Shown here in pieces: positions 61,501-64,000 of a stretch of DNA of 64,000 nucleotides. How positions within the stretch are numbered: position 1 is the first letter of the stretch; each line of letters starts with the position of its first letter. The notes under the pieces were generated by a model. The model saw only the letters and a program-made list of their open reading frames with translations. It had not been told where the DNA came from and did not search any database. The position numbers and the translations under genes were made by a program. Source of the stretch: Strigops habroptila. Taxonomy: Eukaryota; Chordata; Aves; Psittaciformes; Psittacidae. The DNA is taken from assembly GCF_004027225.2 (NCBI RefSeq), contig NC_044278.2, forward strand, positions 94,976,743-95,040,742. The letters run 5' to 3'.

Positions 61501-64000
61501 TTCTCTCCTAGTTAATAAAGTGCGCAGGACTGAAGCAGCAGTCCCTCCGCAAGCCACAATGACTTCTTGGGATCAGGAAGGGCATTTCACGTGCTTCCTA
61601 GAAACTGGCGGTTCACATCTGAAACCAAAGACCCACTTTATCGTTCCAGTGTTCCAGGAGCATGCACAAGGGGAGCAGCAGCAGCGCCAGCAGCAGGAGG
61701 TGGGGCAGATGCAGCAGCTGAGCACAGATCTTGAGGAGAAAGAAACCTGTGACCTTTCCCAGACTGACTCGGGTTTGCGTGACGGGACGGAGGATACAGG
61801 GAGAGGCTATAGTGATGTGTCAGGTTATTATCACCTGGGTGTGAAGGGCCCTCGGAGAGGCCAGTGAGGTGCTTCACCAGCAGGAACAGGTCAATGTCTG
61901 GCTTTGCCAATGTTTCCTAGCCCATTGGCATCGTTGCCCCTCCCCAGCTGTAAATGCCAAGCTGGCCAGACAATATGCAGGGGAAAGGCCGTTTCACCCT
62001 AAATCAGGGCATGTCGCGTCTGCCTTCAGCACACAACCTGTGAAGCGGGACTGAGCACCCTCCCTGAAGTCCTTACTTGTAGACAGGGCATGGAGTGGTC
62101 ACCCCCAGCTCTTTCAGGAGTCAGGTAGTGCTTTTGGGGTGGAACAAGTCCAAATGCATTTAGAGGGTTACCTTAGGAGAAGAGGACCTACAGCTTATTG
62201 CATTTATGCCTAACATGAAGGAAGCTGTTGGGCAAATCCTGCTCAGGGCAGGTGCAAGGAAGAGATGCGTCTCATCTGCAGGCACCACCAGTGTCTCCCA
62301 CCACCATCCATCCCTGCAGTGCCATCCCCAGCCATGTCTCAAAGCTCCAAACCATCTTCCTTCACAAGCAGGTGGGCTGGCAAGAGAAATCTATTTTCTT
62401 AATGGTTCCTGCATATTTTTGTGTATCATAGTGAGAATGTCTCCTGCTTCAGCAGTAGCGATCAAAGGACATAAAGCCAGAGATACAGCAGCATTGTGCT
62501 TTGTCAGTGCTGTAACTCTAGTTAACCCCGGATGAGAACACTATTGCTGAAATAGAATAACAAACTACTGGGCAACATGATCTCCTGTTTCTCAAGTGAT
62601 CAAACAAATTATTCATCTTTCTAGACTGAACCTAAACTGACAGCAACCTTCTCATTTAGAGCAAATTAAGGATCTCAGTCTATAGAACACAAATTGTGAT
62701 TTTTTTTTTGTTGTTTTTATCTGTTCTACTAAAATGAAAGTGGGTTTTATAATTTAAACATTCCCACACACTGCTGAATTAATACAATTTTTTTCCATGA
62801 TTGTTCATGCAGCACAGTAGCAGGCTGAATCCAGCAGAGTTAATTCCCCAGTAACTCCTCCTGAACATATAGGGTGCATAGTAGCTCCTGGGGACTCGCC
62901 ATGGAGGCCTTATTGTGCCAAGTTGTGCACAGAGTAATAGGAAATGGCAGTGTGTGCTTCAGAATTTCCGCTGTAAAGGCTTAAGATGATGGAGAGGTGG
63001 GGAGTGACAAGGGGATGCCCTCCTTCCCCTGCACATGACCCCCCACAGGGTGCGCCTGGTGATATTTGGCAAAGCAAAGCCTGGACCATCACACAGCTCC
63101 TTTCCCGGGTCCCCGATGTGGTTATGTCCAACCCTGCTTAGCAGAGGGATGAGCCGTGACAGAGGCAGGAGGAAGGTGGAAGAGATGGATAAAGAGGTGA
63201 GACGTTGTTTTGGAGCTGGCAGCTCTGCCCTGTGCAGCTGTGAGAGCCTGAGCAGCATCCCATCACTGGGGTGGCTGGGGCTGGTTACAGCACAGAGCAC
63301 TGCTTCCTGGAGGGCCAGTCATGAGCAGAGTGTACCTTGTGCCATTGCCATCAAGGGGGTTTTGCTGAAGAGGTGAGGATAGGAGGACAGTGTGGTTCCT
63401 GCCACTACTGGTCTCCTCTGCCAGAGACCTGCATGGTGGGACACTGCTGACTACATCAATGCTGGTCACCTGAGCAGAATAGGGTGTTGAATGTCCTCAG
63501 ATGCAGATAACCTGATTTTCCCCAGTACCATGCAAGTAGATATGAGCTCCCTTTATGAGTAGTAGGAGATGAGGGCTAGTATGGGTGTGTGGCTGGGGTC
63601 TCTCTGCACACCGGCAAGGCTGGCTCTCTCCAGAGTGCCGTAAGGAGCCTTGGCTCCCTGTGGTCCTTCCTTTCACATGTCCCACCACCTGCAGGACTCT
63701 CTAAAATGCCACGTCTGCCTGGGGGTGCAGCTGCAGCCCTGGAAGTCATGGCCACATCTCAGGTAGCCTTGTGGTGCCACCCAGCTGGCAGGAGACTCCA
63801 GCACACCACCACACTGCTGCAGCTTTTCACATCCCAGTGCTCCCAGTTCTGCCCCCAGCAGACCCCCAGCTTTTCCTTCACTTACAGCTTTGGAGCATCC
63901 ATCCATGGCAGACAAGCGCACACACACAGAGGTCATGTATGTTGTGGGTGAAAGGAGTCCATCACTATGAGCAGCAAGCATTCCAACATGACTCCATCTC
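46537..64000. other. gene-poor spacer to window end, 17 kb
   Basis: No gene, exon series or RNA gene is recognised. Many frames of 60-140 codons occur on both strands, often overlapping in GC-richer patches (48.9-49.2, 51.0-51.4, 52.6-53.3, 56.9-57.7 and 61.5-64.0 kb), with no domain or family match. Two AT-leaning blocks, near 53,630-53,800 and 57,990-58,180, look like possible conserved non-coding DNA. A T run lies near 62,700-62,709. Part of the interval could be intron or flank of a neighbouring gene such as FNDC3A, but no exon supports this. Confidence 0.45.
48083..48140 (+). mobile_element. CR1 3' tail scrap (diverged)
   Basis: The sequence 'tggaccagatgaccgccaga', then 'ggtgccttccatcctcaacc', then 'atcctgtgactcc' follows the order of the CR1 3' end (tggac-agatgacct, gtcccttccaac, attctgtgattc) but is clearly diverged. 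It is probably an old plus-strand CR1 remnant of under 60 bp. Confidence 0.6.

Noticed and set aside
61520..61867. 115-codon frame with a Gln-rich run, coiled-coil-like
   Set aside because: The Gln run comes from CAG/CAGCAGC low complexity; an antisense frame is also open and no homolog is recognised.
1..64000. tRNA, rRNA, snRNA, CRISPR arrays or bacterial operons
   Set aside because: No cloverleaf with A/B boxes, no rRNA core sequences and no regularly spaced direct repeats were seen; the window is vertebrate in character.

Overview
This window is vertebrate nuclear DNA, almost certainly from a bird. The main reason is its repeats. There are several 3' ends of chicken repeat 1 (CR1) LINEs with the typical avian tail of short ATTCTATG-like units. 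There are also two solo LTRs that resemble the ERVL-type LTRs common in passerines and other Neoaves, with TG...CA ends and 5-bp target duplications. No bacterial-style operons, tRNAs, rRNAs or CRISPR arrays are visible. Base composition is AT-leaning, CpG-poor and rich in stop codons, as expected for intergenic or intronic bird DNA.

The only protein-coding gene I can support is an intronless class A GPCR reading frame at 14,345-15,277 (+, 310 aa). Its best match from memory is cysteinyl leukotriene receptor 2 (CYSLTR2). It has seven membrane segments, the conserved class A landmarks, a CysLT2-type VRF in place of DRY, and an unusually short C-terminal tail. A strong splice acceptor 26 nt before the ATG suggests that upstream non-coding exon(s) exist, and an AATAAA about 480 nt after the stop fits a compact 3' UTR.

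Layout: 1-8.7 kb is non-coding, with one CR1 end (1.8-2.05 kb) and one solo LTR (5.24-5.79 kb, minus). From 8.9 to 11.3 kb there is a decayed CR1-clade LINE ORF2 on the minus strand, in which endonuclease, reverse-transcriptase and C-terminal motifs can still be read in the right order. From 11.3 to 14.3 kb is plain spacer, then CYSLTR2. The 48 kb downstream is a gene-poor stretch. It holds a CR1 end at 18.4-18.9 kb, a second solo LTR at 20.73-21.31 kb with a perfect GAAGG duplication, a CR1 end at 34.7-34.97 kb, small CR1 tail scraps at 46.5 and 48.1 kb, and low-complexity tracts. A few stretches read like conserved regulatory DNA, the best being 45.47-45.86 kb.

I looked for an undescribed system and did not find one. 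The points most worth checking are the truncated receptor tail, the structure and dating of the transposon relics, and the candidate regulatory blocks in the downstream gene-poor region. Synteny of CYSLTR2 in other amniotes (RB1-LPAR6-RCBTB2-CYSLTR2-FNDC3A in human) suggests the flanking genes lie outside this window. I recognised none of their exons here.
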